Assembly: GCA_024275855.1 (NCBI GenBank)
Contig: JAJRYL010000341.1
Coordinates: forward strand, 1-7,941
Length of the DNA stretch: 7,941 nucleotides
Reading direction: 5' to 3'
DNA from: Deltaproteobacteria bacterium
Lineage (GTDB): Bacteria > Desulfobacterota > GWC2-55-46 > JADFVP01
The position numbers were made by a program, and so were the translations under genes. Shown in pieces: positions 1-6,053 of the stretch (its first letter is position 1; every line of letters starts with the position of its first letter). The notes beneath the pieces are model-generated. The model made no database searches and had not been told where the DNA came from. It saw only the letters and a list, made by a program, of their open reading frames with translations.

Positions 1-256
1 CCAATGCCTCTTAAGTAACGTACTTATAAAAAGCTTGCGGTGAGAGTAAAAGGTCTAAATAGACTTACAATTTCACCAGTGCCCTTGAAGCAATCTGTTG
101 ATATAAAAGTTTGGAGTAATAGTAAAACCACTTCAGCACCCTGCCCCCGACTTATATAATAAGCAAAATCCGTACCAAAATCGCTTATACGAATATTGTG
201 CCGGATAAATGCCCGGTTCTGCCTTTCTGTAAAGAGGGTAATGCGGAAAAAAGTTC
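1..256. other. AT-rich non-coding region downstream of the regulator
   Basis: No credible reading frame on either strand and no tRNA. Besides the sigma-54 promoter at 163-177 I see only a short AT-rich inverted repeat (CTTAT-ATA-ATAAG, 151-163, around the predicted transcription start) and no convincing intrinsic terminator for the operon. It looks like the regulatory and leader region of a minus-strand gene starting outside the window. Confidence 0.5.
163..177 (-). promoter_or_regulatory. Probable sigma-54 (-24/-12) promoter reading leftwards out of the window
   Basis: On the minus strand TGGTACG-N4-TTGC matches the sigma-54 consensus TGGCACG-N4-TTGC with one change (C to T in the -24 box) and exact spacing. 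It lies 80 bases past the end of the HTH frame of response regulator 1. Transcription would start near 151 and enter a gene beyond position 1. It suggests that the next gene is a separate sigma-54 target, plausibly of the regulator encoded just before it. Confidence 0.65.
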
Positions 257-400
257 CTATACGGGTAAAATTGTGCCGTATTCCTTAAGCTTATTCCTTA
301 ATGTCCTTACTGATATGCCAAGTATACCCGCGGCCCTCGTTCTGTTCCAGCCGACGATATCGAGGGTTTTAATTATCAGTTCCTTCTCCATCTCGGCAAG

Positions 401-416
401 AGTCATATTATTGACT
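401..416. promoter_or_regulatory. Palindrome AGTCA-N6-TGACT, candidate enhancer for the leftward sigma-54 promoter
   Basis: A perfect 5+5 inverted repeat (AGTCA-TATTAT-TGACT on plus) sits about 225 bases upstream of the -24 box at 171-177, within the usual range for activator sites. It is inside the coding sequence, spanning the internal ATG of the HTH frame. The same palindrome with the same spacing recurs upstream of the other sigma-54 promoter (6054-6069); I found no third copy. It could also be a weak RNA hairpin just after the frame junction. Confidence 0.4.
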
Positions 417-417
417 T

Positions 418-1641
418 CTACAGTGTCATTTTTTTGACTACCGGCTCGTCAACCGTCTCGCTGACCGTAACGGCGCTGTCTGTATAAAGTCCGTCCGAAT
501 CATCTGTTAAAAGATGCTCAGGCTCCAACAACCTGCCTCTGCTTATAAGCACCGCGCGCTCAACCGTATTTTCCAGTTCGCGAATATTACCGCGCCACTC
601 TCTTTCGCACAGGTTCTTTAAAGCCGGAGGCGAAAACCCCTCAAGCCGTTTTGAGTACCTTGCGCAATAGAGCCTCATAAAGTGGTTCGCCAGAAACTCT
701 ACGTCGCCTTTGCGCTCACGCAGGGGGGGCAGGCGAAGCGGAAAGATATTGAGCCTGTAGAAGAGGTCTTCACGGAACCGTCCCTCGCGAACCTCCTCTT
801 TAAGATTTCTGTTGGTTGTGGCGATAACCCTGATGTCGAGCCGTATCGGAACCTTTCCGCCAAGCCTCTCTACCTCGTGCTCCTGAAGAACACGCAGCAA
901 CTTGGCCTGAAGTTTGGAATCCATTTCCGATATCTCGTCGAGCAGTATAGTGCCCCTGTTTGCAGACTCGAACTTGCCGAGCCTTAAGGCGGTTGCGCCG
1001 GTAAAGGAGCCTTTTTCGTGGCCGAAAAGCTCGCTCTCAAGAAGCCCGTCCGGGATAGAGGCGCAGTTAACGGCAATGAAAGGCCCGTTTGCGCGCTTGC
1101 TGCGCTCGTGGATAAAACGCGCCAACAGCTCTTTGCCCGTGCCGGACTCACCGGAAACCAGCACGGTAGCGTCGCAGGTAGAGGCTGTAATCGACATAGA
1201 GACGAGTTTTCGCATCATCGGGTCGATCGTCAGCATATTCTTGCCGCGGCTCTCAAAGGTCATGCACTGCGCCTGAAGCGTAATGGCCTTTTCAACCGTA
1301 TTCTCTAAAACGGCTAAATCGAACGGTTTTAGAATAAAGTCCTCTGCGCCCTCTTTTACCGCCTCTACCGCACGCTCTATAGTACCGTAGGCCGTTATAA
1401 GCAGTACGGGGATATGAGAGTAAAGCCGCTTTACCTCTTTTAAAAGCCCGAAACCGTCGAGTCCCGGCATGGCCATATCGCTGATAACCATAGCGTAGTC
1501 GGAGGTTTTAAGCTTTTCAAGCGCCTCTAAGCCGTCCGAGGCAAGAGTCACAGAGTACCCTTTGCGCACCATCGCCTCGTTTATGGCAAGGCGCATATCC
1601 GCCTCGTCATCGACAACAAGTATATTCTTAAGCTTATTCAT
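418..1641 (-). CDS. FlrC/FleR-like sigma-54-dependent response regulator, reading frame stops before its HTH
   Basis: NtrC-family enhancer-binding protein that should couple phosphorylation to ATP-driven opening of sigma-54 promoters. Visible: an N-terminal receiver (residues 1-120) with acidic pair D11/D12, phospho-acceptor D55, T83 and K105; then an AAA+ domain with Walker A GESGTGKE (164-171), a GSFTGA form of the sigma-54 contact loop (211-216), intact Walker B LLDE (D235, E236), the arginine-finger region GRFRED (287-292) and sensor II WRGNIREL (349-356), where WPGN is usual. It starts at ATG with AGGGAGAA at 1648-1655. The frame ends at 407 residues in VVKKMTL, just after the inter-domain linker, while family members are about 450-470. 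A perfect Fis-type HTH follows in another frame (257-406). Bridging the A7 tract at 429-435 would give a normal 461-residue protein. It is the last gene of the AMIN/TPR-kinase operon and the probable partner of the kinase. The FlrC-like assignment comes from the kinase neighbour and the HTH style; other NtrC subfamilies are possible. Confidence 0.93.
   Translation of the reverse strand: MNKLKNILVVDDEADMRLAINEAMVRKGYSVTLASDGLEALEKLKTSDYAMVISDMAMPGLDGFGLLKEVKRLYSHIPVLLITAYGTIERAVEAVKEGAEDFILKPFDLAVLENTVEKAITLQAQCMTFESRGKNMLTIDPMMRKLVSMSITASTCDATVLVSGESGTGKELLARFIHERSKRANGPFIAVNCASIPDGLLESELFGHEKGSFTGATALRLGKFESANRGTILLDEISEMDSKLQAKLLRVLQEHEVERLGGKVPIRLDIRVIATTNRNLKEEVREGRFREDLFYRLNIFPLRLPPLRERKGDVEFLANHFMRLYCARYSKRLEGFSPPALKNLCEREWRGNIRELENTVERAVLISRGRLLEPEHLLTDDSDGLYTDSAVTVSETVDEPVVKKMTL
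429..435 (-). other. A7 homopolymer at the frame junction of the response regulator
   Basis: Seven A residues in the coding sense (T7 on the plus strand) lie inside the short overlap (about 418-451) where the receiver/AAA+ frame and the HTH frame are both open. In the zero frame it reads GTC AAA AAA ATG; one extra A, or a -1 slip, gives AAA AAA AAT GAC and runs into the HTH. It is not a canonical X XXY YYZ heptamer, because the following ATG codon cannot re-pair after a tandem -1 slip. Mutational or transcriptional slippage, or an indel error in the sequence, is therefore more likely than classic programmed frameshifting. Confidence 0.7.
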
Positions 1642-1647
1642 ACTTAC

Positions 1648-1655
1648 TTCTCCCT
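1648..1655 (-). promoter_or_regulatory. Ribosome binding site of the FlrC-like regulator
   Basis: AGGGAGAA on the minus strand lies 6 bases before the ATG at 1639-1641. It supports this start and shows the gene has its own translation initiation despite the repeat-filled upstream gap. Confidence 0.65.
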
Positions 1656-1687
1656 GTAAAAAGGCTCTCCGTATCCATCTAACTTAT

Positions 1688-1788
1688 GTTGGGTTACGCT
1701 TCGCTAAACCAACCTACCCGCTGTCATGCTGAACTTGATTCAGCATCCCGTACTTAAACCAACACCGAGACCCTGAATCGAGTCCGGG
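1688..1788. repeat. Composite cluster of three palindromic intergenic repeat units
   Basis: The 163-base gap between kinase and regulator holds three successive hairpins. The first (1688-1713) is GTTGGGTTA paired with TAAACCAAC around a CGCTTCGC core, with one mismatch. The second (1726-1746) is a perfect 8-base stem, ATGCTGAA / TTCAGCAT, with a 5-base loop. The third (1771-1788) is an imperfect CCCTGAATC / GAGTCCGGG stem. The first two resemble short dispersed intergenic palindromes (REP/MITE-like) that recur in many bacterial genomes. They sit inside an operon whose other junction is only 15 bases, so they probably inserted there. They may modulate mRNA stability or attenuate transcription into the regulator. 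No clear T-tract follows them. Confidence 0.7.
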
Positions 1789-1804
1789 TTGAGACCAAAA
1801 AAGT

Positions 1805-2632
1805 CTACTTCGCCTCGTGTCTCGGCAGGCGCACAATAAACTCGGTACCGACACCCGGAGTCGATACCACGTTAATGCTTCCCGAATGCGCCTCTACAAC
1901 AGAATTGACTATCGCAAGGCCGAGGCCCGTACCCGAACTGCGCGTAGTGAAGAACGGGTCGAAGACCCTGTCGATATTTTCGGGACTTATACCAACACCC
2001 CTGTCTTTAACCCTTATTTCCACCGTCTCTACAGTGTCCGTTCCGGCGGGGTCGAGCCTTGTCGTTATGGTTACCGTGCCGCCCTTTTTCATTGAGTCAA
2101 CGGCGTTTAAAAGAAGGTTGACGCAGAGCTGGCGCAAGAGCCCCTCGTCGGCTTCAAGCTCTGTAGAGCCGCAGTGCACAACCTCGAAACCGGTTTTGCC
2201 GCAGGCCTGCGTCATCTGAACGGAGTCCGCTATAAGCTCCGTAAGGTCTACGGTGCGGTACCTCGCGCCCGGCGAGGCCGCGAAATGAAGCATGTTGGAG
2301 AGGATGTTGTCGAGTGTTTTAACCCCTCGCGAAATGGAGGTGGCGAGCTTTCTTCTCTCTTCGTCTCCGTCGAGTTCACGCTCAAGCAGGGTAGAGAAGA
2401 TCGCCATAGAGCCAAGCGGGTTTCTTATCTCGTGGGCTATTCTTGCCGCCATCTCACCCATCGCCGCCAACCGCCTTGTGCGCTCCATTGCCCTGTTCTT
2501 CTCCGCAAGCTCGGAATTTAATTCCTCTATCTTCTCTTCGAGCGTAGAGTACTGTTCTTCGAGTTTACGCGAAGCGACCCTGAAGATGTCGAACGCGTCG
2601 CTCAGAAGCTCTTTCTGCTGCTCTATTGCCAT
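1805..2632 (-). CDS. Soluble FlrB/FleS/AtoS-like sensor histidine kinase
   Basis: Cytosolic two-component kinase, probably phosphorylating the adjacent NtrC-type regulator. Residue numbers count from a GTG six bases upstream. There is no signal peptide, membrane segment or obvious PAS domain. The first 55 or so residues form a charged coiled coil (EEQYSTLEEKIEELNSELAEKN). The HisKA H-box is AHEIRNPLGSM with H69. The ATPase domain has the N-box LCVNLLLNAVDSM (N178), G1 box DRGVGI (212-217), F-box DPFFTTR (227-233) and G2 box GTGLGLAI (236-243). It is a complete, small kinase. The H-box and following FSTLLERELDGDEE helix look like FlrB/FleS-type kinases of flagellar cascades. I prefer the ATG at 2630-2632 (275 aa) because AGAGG lies 5 bases upstream; the GTG at 2636-2638 would overlap that site. 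The AMIN/TPR stop is 15 bases upstream, so the two are surely co-transcribed. The signal sensed is unknown. Confidence 0.93.
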   Translation of the reverse strand: MAIEQQKELLSDAFDIFRVASRKLEEQYSTLEEKIEELNSELAEKNRAMERTRRLAAMGEMAARIAHEIRNPLGSMAIFSTLLERELDGDEERRKLATSISRGVKTLDNILSNMLHFAASPGARYRTVDLTELIADSVQMTQACGKTGFEVVHCGSTELEADEGLLRQLCVNLLLNAVDSMKKGGTVTITTRLDPAGTDTVETVEIRVKDRGVGISPENIDRVFDPFFTTRSSGTGLGLAIVNSVVEAHSGSINVVSTPGVGTEFIVRLPRHEAK

Positions 2633-2647
2633 AACCACCTCTTGCTG

Positions 2648-5600
2648 TTATCTGAAATCGTCTTTATAAATAGCCTCGGCCCCTTCGCCAAAAACACCGT
2701 TAGCCACTACCACCCTGTTCAGCGCCTCTTTTTGCATATCCCTCTTCTTCAATTTCGAGTAACTCTGCGTTATCATGTAGAGCGCCCATCTCTTCTCAAG
2801 CGATTTATCCTTACCCATAAGGTCAAGCGCCATGCCGTAGCGCTTTACGGCCTCCGGGTACAGTCCTTTTTTAAAGCTTGAATCCGCCGCGCCAAGCAAA
2901 GCACGCTTCTCGCCGTCTACATTGCCAAGAGCTTTATAACCGTCGGCAACGCTTAAAAAGAGCTTTATCGCCTCAGTATGCCTTTTGATGCGGGCCAGCG
3001 CCGAGGCCCTGTTAAAGTCCTCGGCAGGCTTTCCTGTAGCGGGCATAGCCTTTGCGTAAGCCTTATAGTCGCCCTTGAGGTAAGCCGCCTTAGCGAGAAT
3101 TGTATTTAGTTGCGGCCTGTACTTGCTCTTTGGAAAACGGGCCTTGAAGTTATTGGCGAGCCTCTCTACGCTGTGAACGTCTTTCTGCTTAAGATAGACA
3201 TTTACAAGTTCGAGCATCGACCTTTCAGCAACCACGTCCACGCCTATGTCCGACGAGGCCCTGAGGGCGCTTACCGCTTCGGAGAGCAGCGAAAGCTTCG
3301 AGTACGACTTGCCTATTCTGTAATACGTTGTACCTTTCTTGCCAAACGGCACTACAGCGCCGTAGCGCGAGACAGCGTCGGCAACGGCAAGGTATTTAGA
3401 TTTGGCAAAGAGCGTCTTTATCCACTCGAACATAACGTCGGCCTTTATCTTAACGGCCTCGGCGTGCTGCGCGTTGGTCGGGTAGTACTCTAAAAAATCG
3501 TCGAGCGCGATAGCGGCGTCATTATAAAGTTTGAGGCGAAGCTGTACTCGCGCCATATTGAGGTGCGCGTACTGCGACGCTATATACGGCCCCCTGTGCA
3601 GCTTATGGTAAAAACTCTCAGCGCGCATAAGAGAATCGCCCTTTCCTACCATTGCCATAGAGTCCGCGAGGGCGAGCCCGGCAAGAATTTTAGCCTCGCC
3701 CTTAAAGGCCTTGTACGCGCCTGTATAAATAACCTGCGCCTTGACAGGCTCTCCGTTTACCAAAAGAGCGTCGGCCTCGCGTACCCTTAAAAAAGCCATC
3801 GCAAGGTCTTTAATGGAATCGTTGCTCTCTATCTGCTTAAAGACCTTGGCCGCTCCAAGGTAATCGCCGTACTTTATGCGCAGGTCTCCAACGCCCATAA
3901 GGGTGATGGGGTCAACGGTTCCGAGTTCAACAGGTACGTACTTTTCGTAAAGTGCGCGCGCCCTGTCGGTCTCTCCCCTCATATGGTACGCGTTGGCGAG
4001 CCACATTCCGGCACCTTTATACCCAGTGGCAAGCAGCTTCCTGAACGCCACCTTCGATTTTGTAAACTCCCCGGTAAGATACAACAGGCGCGCGCGGGAA
4101 AACTGCGCCGCGCCCTTAATCTCGCCTTCGTTACTCTCGCTTACAACCCTTGAGTAGTGCGCGAGCGCCTCCGGGTAAAAGCCGTTCTTTTCATAATAGC
4201 CGCCGAGAATAAGCCAGCCGAGGTGGGTCAGGCCGCTGTCAGGATAGATTCTTAAAAGCCCCGCAAGCTCTTCTGCGCCTCTTCCCTCACCTATGATATT
4301 AGCCATAGCCTCTATAACGGCGGCGCGGCCAACCTTGCCGTTTTCAGCAAGTTTAACCGAAAGCGCGCGCGCCTCTTTGGCAAGCGGCGCCTGTTTAAAG
4401 GCCGCAAGGGTAAGTACGTCCCTGAAGACCTTCCACTCGACAACGTCGTTTTTATACAGCTCCGCCTGTATCAGCTTATTTACCTTCTTCCTGTAAATAA
4501 AGCGCCAGCTTTCGTTGTAGGCTATTAACGATTCGAGCGTACCGCTCATAGATTTCGGTTTAGAGGCCGACAGCTCTCTTTTCGCCTCCTCACGCACCAG
4601 CTTCTTTATGTTGAGCACGGTGTACTTCAACCTCGCAGGATGGACATGCGCGTTCGGCTTGCCTATTGTGATCTTTTTACCGCTCAGGAACGCGGGTCTT
4701 TCGACCTCGCTCTTTTTCACGCCGTAAAACCCCTTCTTTGTCACGCGTCCCGGATGATGGTCTACAGGGTTAATGTTTTTGGCCCCGGCCTTAACCAGAA
4801 GTTTTTTGGTTTTTTTAGTTCTTTCGCTCTTTGCAGCCTCGTGCCCGGTTCTTTTATTTTTTTTTGTCTTCTGTTTTTCGGTTTTGCGTTTTGCCGAGGC
4901 GGACTTTGTTAACGCTGGTTCGGATGTTTCGTGCTGTGCGGTTTTACGCTTCGCCGAAACGGTTCCGGCGTATACCAGTTTTATAGTTTTCTGCCTGGCG
5001 GTTTCATCTTTCGTAGAAACGGATCCGGGAGGTGTCGATTTTACCGGGTCATGCTTTTTTTCTGATTTAATAACTCCGGAGCTTTCGGCAGGCTTTTTAC
5101 CGGATTTTTTGATTAACGCCAAAGAGGTCTCTGGCGCGGCATTATCAGAAGAGAACGGGGCAACGGAGGCCGCTGCCACGCCGCCGCCATTTTTGCGTTT
5201 CCGAGGCGTAATCTTAACGCCTTCTACCTTATTAAGTCCTTTTTCCTCAATATTTTTCGTTACGGTTACAACTTTTTTACCTGCTTTTCTCGCCTCGACG
5301 ACTAAAGAATCCGGTTCTTGAATCTTTTTTACAGCTTTTTCCGCGGCAGGTGTCGGACTTTTGACTCTAAACATCTCTTCGTCAATCTTATACCTCGATT
5401 CCGACTTCTTATTATAAATATCTATAACAATTCTAAAGGGTTGCCTCTCTGTATACTGCTCTACCTTCATACCTTTTTTAAATGTTATGTCAACTACGGT
5501 CACCAGACCCTTTTTACTCCTTTTTTCAGTTACGCTTTTAAGCGCGAGCAAAGAGGTTTGCGGTCTTTTGGTCCCGGACACACCTGCTTCAACCCCGCGT

Positions 5601-5836
5601 AACCGAATGCTGACAAGCCCCGGTCTTCTCATGAAGGAATACTCGGCCGGGGCCGATAATTCGAGCACAAAGCGGTGAAATTCCTCATGTTCTCCAACAC
5701 GAAGGTCCACAATTTTGCTGCCGCCTCCAGCTATAGAGATAGAGGCTGCCAGCTGATAAACGCTGACAACGACAAAAATCAACAGCACAAGACCTATAAG
5801 TTTCTTAAAGTTTTTCAAACCCGCTTTTCCAGCCAT
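2648..5836 (-). CDS. Membrane-anchored AMIN-domain protein with Lys-rich linker and C-terminal TPR array
   Basis: A 1062-residue envelope protein of no established name. In order: a basic N-terminus (KNFKK) and one hydrophobic segment (about 13-35), either an inner-membrane anchor or a signal peptide (possible cut after SIA, residue 36); an AMIN-like beta domain (about 41-142, VDLRVGEHEEFHRFVLEL ... FRIVIDIY), a fold known to bind peptidoglycan or localise envelope proteins; a disordered, very Lys-rich linker (about 145-425) with 20-residue tandem repeats at 271-350; and about a dozen degenerate TPR or TPR-like helix pairs from about 535 to 1043 (for example GYYEKNGFYPEALAHYSRVV, YLTGEFTKSKVAFRKLL, KKGLYPEAVKRYGMAL). 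With one N-terminal hydrophobic segment, everything beyond it should be periplasmic. It leads the sigma-54 operon containing the kinase and regulator. The ATG has no clear Shine-Dalgarno, and a TTG at codon 7 is an alternative. It recalls FimV/HubP-type polar scaffolds (peptidoglycan-binding plus TPR), but that is analogy only. Confidence 0.88.
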   Translation of the reverse strand: MAGKAGLKNFKKLIGLVLLIFVVVSVYQLAASISIAGGGSKIVDLRVGEHEEFHRFVLELSAPAEYSFMRRPGLVSIRLRGVEAGVSGTKRPQTSLLALKSVTEKRSKKGLVTVVDITFKKGMKVEQYTERQPFRIVIDIYNKKSESRYKIDEEMFRVKSPTPAAEKAVKKIQEPDSLVVEARKAGKKVVTVTKNIEEKGLNKVEGVKITPRKRKNGGGVAAASVAPFSSDNAAPETSLALIKKSGKKPAESSGVIKSEKKHDPVKSTPPGSVSTKDETARQKTIKLVYAGTVSAKRKTAQHETSEPALTKSASAKRKTEKQKTKKNKRTGHEAAKSERTKKTKKLLVKAGAKNINPVDHHPGRVTKKGFYGVKKSEVERPAFLSGKKITIGKPNAHVHPARLKYTVLNIKKLVREEAKRELSASKPKSMSGTLESLIAYNESWRFIYRKKVNKLIQAELYKNDVVEWKVFRDVLTLAAFKQAPLAKEARALSVKLAENGKVGRAAVIEAMANIIGEGRGAEELAGLLRIYPDSGLTHLGWLILGGYYEKNGFYPEALAHYSRVVSESNEGEIKGAAQFSRARLLYLTGEFTKSKVAFRKLLATGYKGAGMWLANAYHMRGETDRARALYEKYVPVELGTVDPITLMGVGDLRIKYGDYLGAAKVFKQIESNDSIKDLAMAFLRVREADALLVNGEPVKAQVIYTGAYKAFKGEAKILAGLALADSMAMVGKGDSLMRAESFYHKLHRGPYIASQYAHLNMARVQLRLKLYNDAAIALDDFLEYYPTNAQHAEAVKIKADVMFEWIKTLFAKSKYLAVADAVSRYGAVVPFGKKGTTYYRIGKSYSKLSLLSEAVSALRASSDIGVDVVAERSMLELVNVYLKQKDVHSVERLANNFKARFPKSKYRPQLNTILAKAAYLKGDYKAYAKAMPATGKPAEDFNRASALARIKRHTEAIKLFLSVADGYKALGNVDGEKRALLGAADSSFKKGLYPEAVKRYGMALDLMGKDKSLEKRWALYMITQSYSKLKKRDMQKEALNRVVVANGVFGEGAEAIYKDDFR
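4787..5026 (-). repeat. Degenerate 60-base (20-codon) tandem repeats in the AMIN/TPR gene
   Basis: Three clear units and a weaker fourth, each 60 bases and in phase with the codons, cover residues 271-290, 291-310, 311-330 and 331-350. The protein units begin GSVSTKDETARQ, GTVSAKRKTAQ, KSASAKRKTEKQ and GHEAAKSERTKK. At the DNA level the plus-strand core cggtttt/cggtttc recurs exactly 60 bases apart at 4879, 4939 and 4999. Copy number could vary between strains and would alter only the length of the basic linker. Confidence 0.75.
4857..4865 (-). repeat. A9 homopolymer inside the AMIN/TPR coding region
   Basis: Nine A in the coding sense (T9 on plus) encode K325-K326-N327 within the third 20-residue repeat. 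A T7 run at 4810-4816 lies close by. Gain or loss of one base here would remove the whole TPR region, so it is a potential contingency site; the frame is intact in this sequence. Confidence 0.6.
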
Positions 5837-5899
5837 AGCTTTTTTACTGTTATTGTTCCGGTTACGAAAATAAGTGGATTGCTCTGATTATAAATAAAA

Positions 5900-5914
5900 G
5901 CAATAAGCGTGCCA
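5900..5914 (-). promoter_or_regulatory. Consensus sigma-54 (-24/-12) promoter of the AMIN/TPR-kinase-regulator operon
   Basis: On the minus strand TGGCACG-CTTA-TTGC matches the full sigma-54 consensus (TGGCACG-N4-TTGC) with exact spacing. Transcription should start near 5888, giving a leader of about 50 bases before the ATG at 5834-5836. The operon encodes a sigma-54 activator, so it is either autoregulated or switched on by response regulator 2 encoded just upstream. Confidence 0.88.
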
Positions 5915-5939
5915 TCAGTACAGTTTTTCAGTGTCAGGA

Positions 5940-5952
5940 AAACAACTTGATA
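5940..5952 (-). promoter_or_regulatory. Possible IHF site
   Basis: TATCAA-GTTG-TTT on the minus strand matches the IHF consensus WATCAA-N4-TTR at all but the last base. It lies between the candidate enhancer (6054-6069) and the sigma-54 promoter, where a DNA bend would bring the activator to the polymerase. The consensus is loose and the region AT-rich, so chance is possible. Confidence 0.35.
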
Positions 5953-6053
5953 CAATTACCTATTCAATTCAAATACTTATAGAGCTGTTTTTCAAGAGGC
6001 AGATATGGCGGGTTTTTTAAACAGAGGTGTGGCCGGGGGAGATATTAACTTTT

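Larger units (their letters stand above)
257..448 (-). pseudogene. Out-of-frame 3' part of the response regulator: Fis-type HTH domain
   Basis: This stretch is open from just after a TGA at 449-451 to a TAG at 257-259. From the internal ATG (404-406) it encodes 49 residues: an amphipathic MTLAEMEKELIIKTL helix, then WNRTRAAGILGIS and RTLRNKLKEYG. That is the classic C-terminal helix-turn-helix of NtrC/FlrC-type activators (NRTxAAxxLGISxRTLRxKLxEYG). It is exactly what the 407-residue regulator lacks, and one extra A in the A7 tract would join the two in frame. The codons look well conserved, which argues for a recent or programmed shift, or a base-calling error, rather than old decay. There is no convincing Shine-Dalgarno before the internal ATG, so a separate Fis-like protein is unlikely but not excluded. 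Confidence 0.85.

Noticed and set aside
199..277. Two minus-strand GGCAC motifs as further sigma-54 -24 boxes
   Set aside because: Neither is followed at the right spacing by the TGC of a -12 element.
418..435. Canonical -1 programmed ribosomal frameshift heptamer
   Set aside because: Zero-frame AAA AAA ATG does not satisfy X XXY YYZ, no strong upstream Shine-Dalgarno is seen, and the downstream AGTCA/TGACT stem has only 5 bases.
198..437. Plus-strand frame of 79 codons at the left
   Set aside because: It is the exact antisense of the well-conserved Fis HTH and has no ribosome binding site.
723..729. C7 tract (coding sense) in response regulator 1, also C7 at 6600-6606 in response regulator 2, as phase-variation sites
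   Set aside because: Both encode the conserved LPPLR motif, are in frame, and this tract is common in NtrC-family genes; no sign of instability here.
2633..2638. GTG start six bases upstream for the histidine kinase
   Set aside because: It lies within the Shine-Dalgarno of the ATG at 2630-2632, so the ATG is preferred.
4787..5026. CRISPR-like regular repeats
   Set aside because: The 60-base periodicity is in-phase coding repetition without distinct spacers.
4773..5321. Plus-strand frame of 182 codons within the AMIN/TPR gene
   Set aside because: Low-complexity antisense of the Lys-rich linker (hence Phe/Ser/Leu-rich); no start signals.
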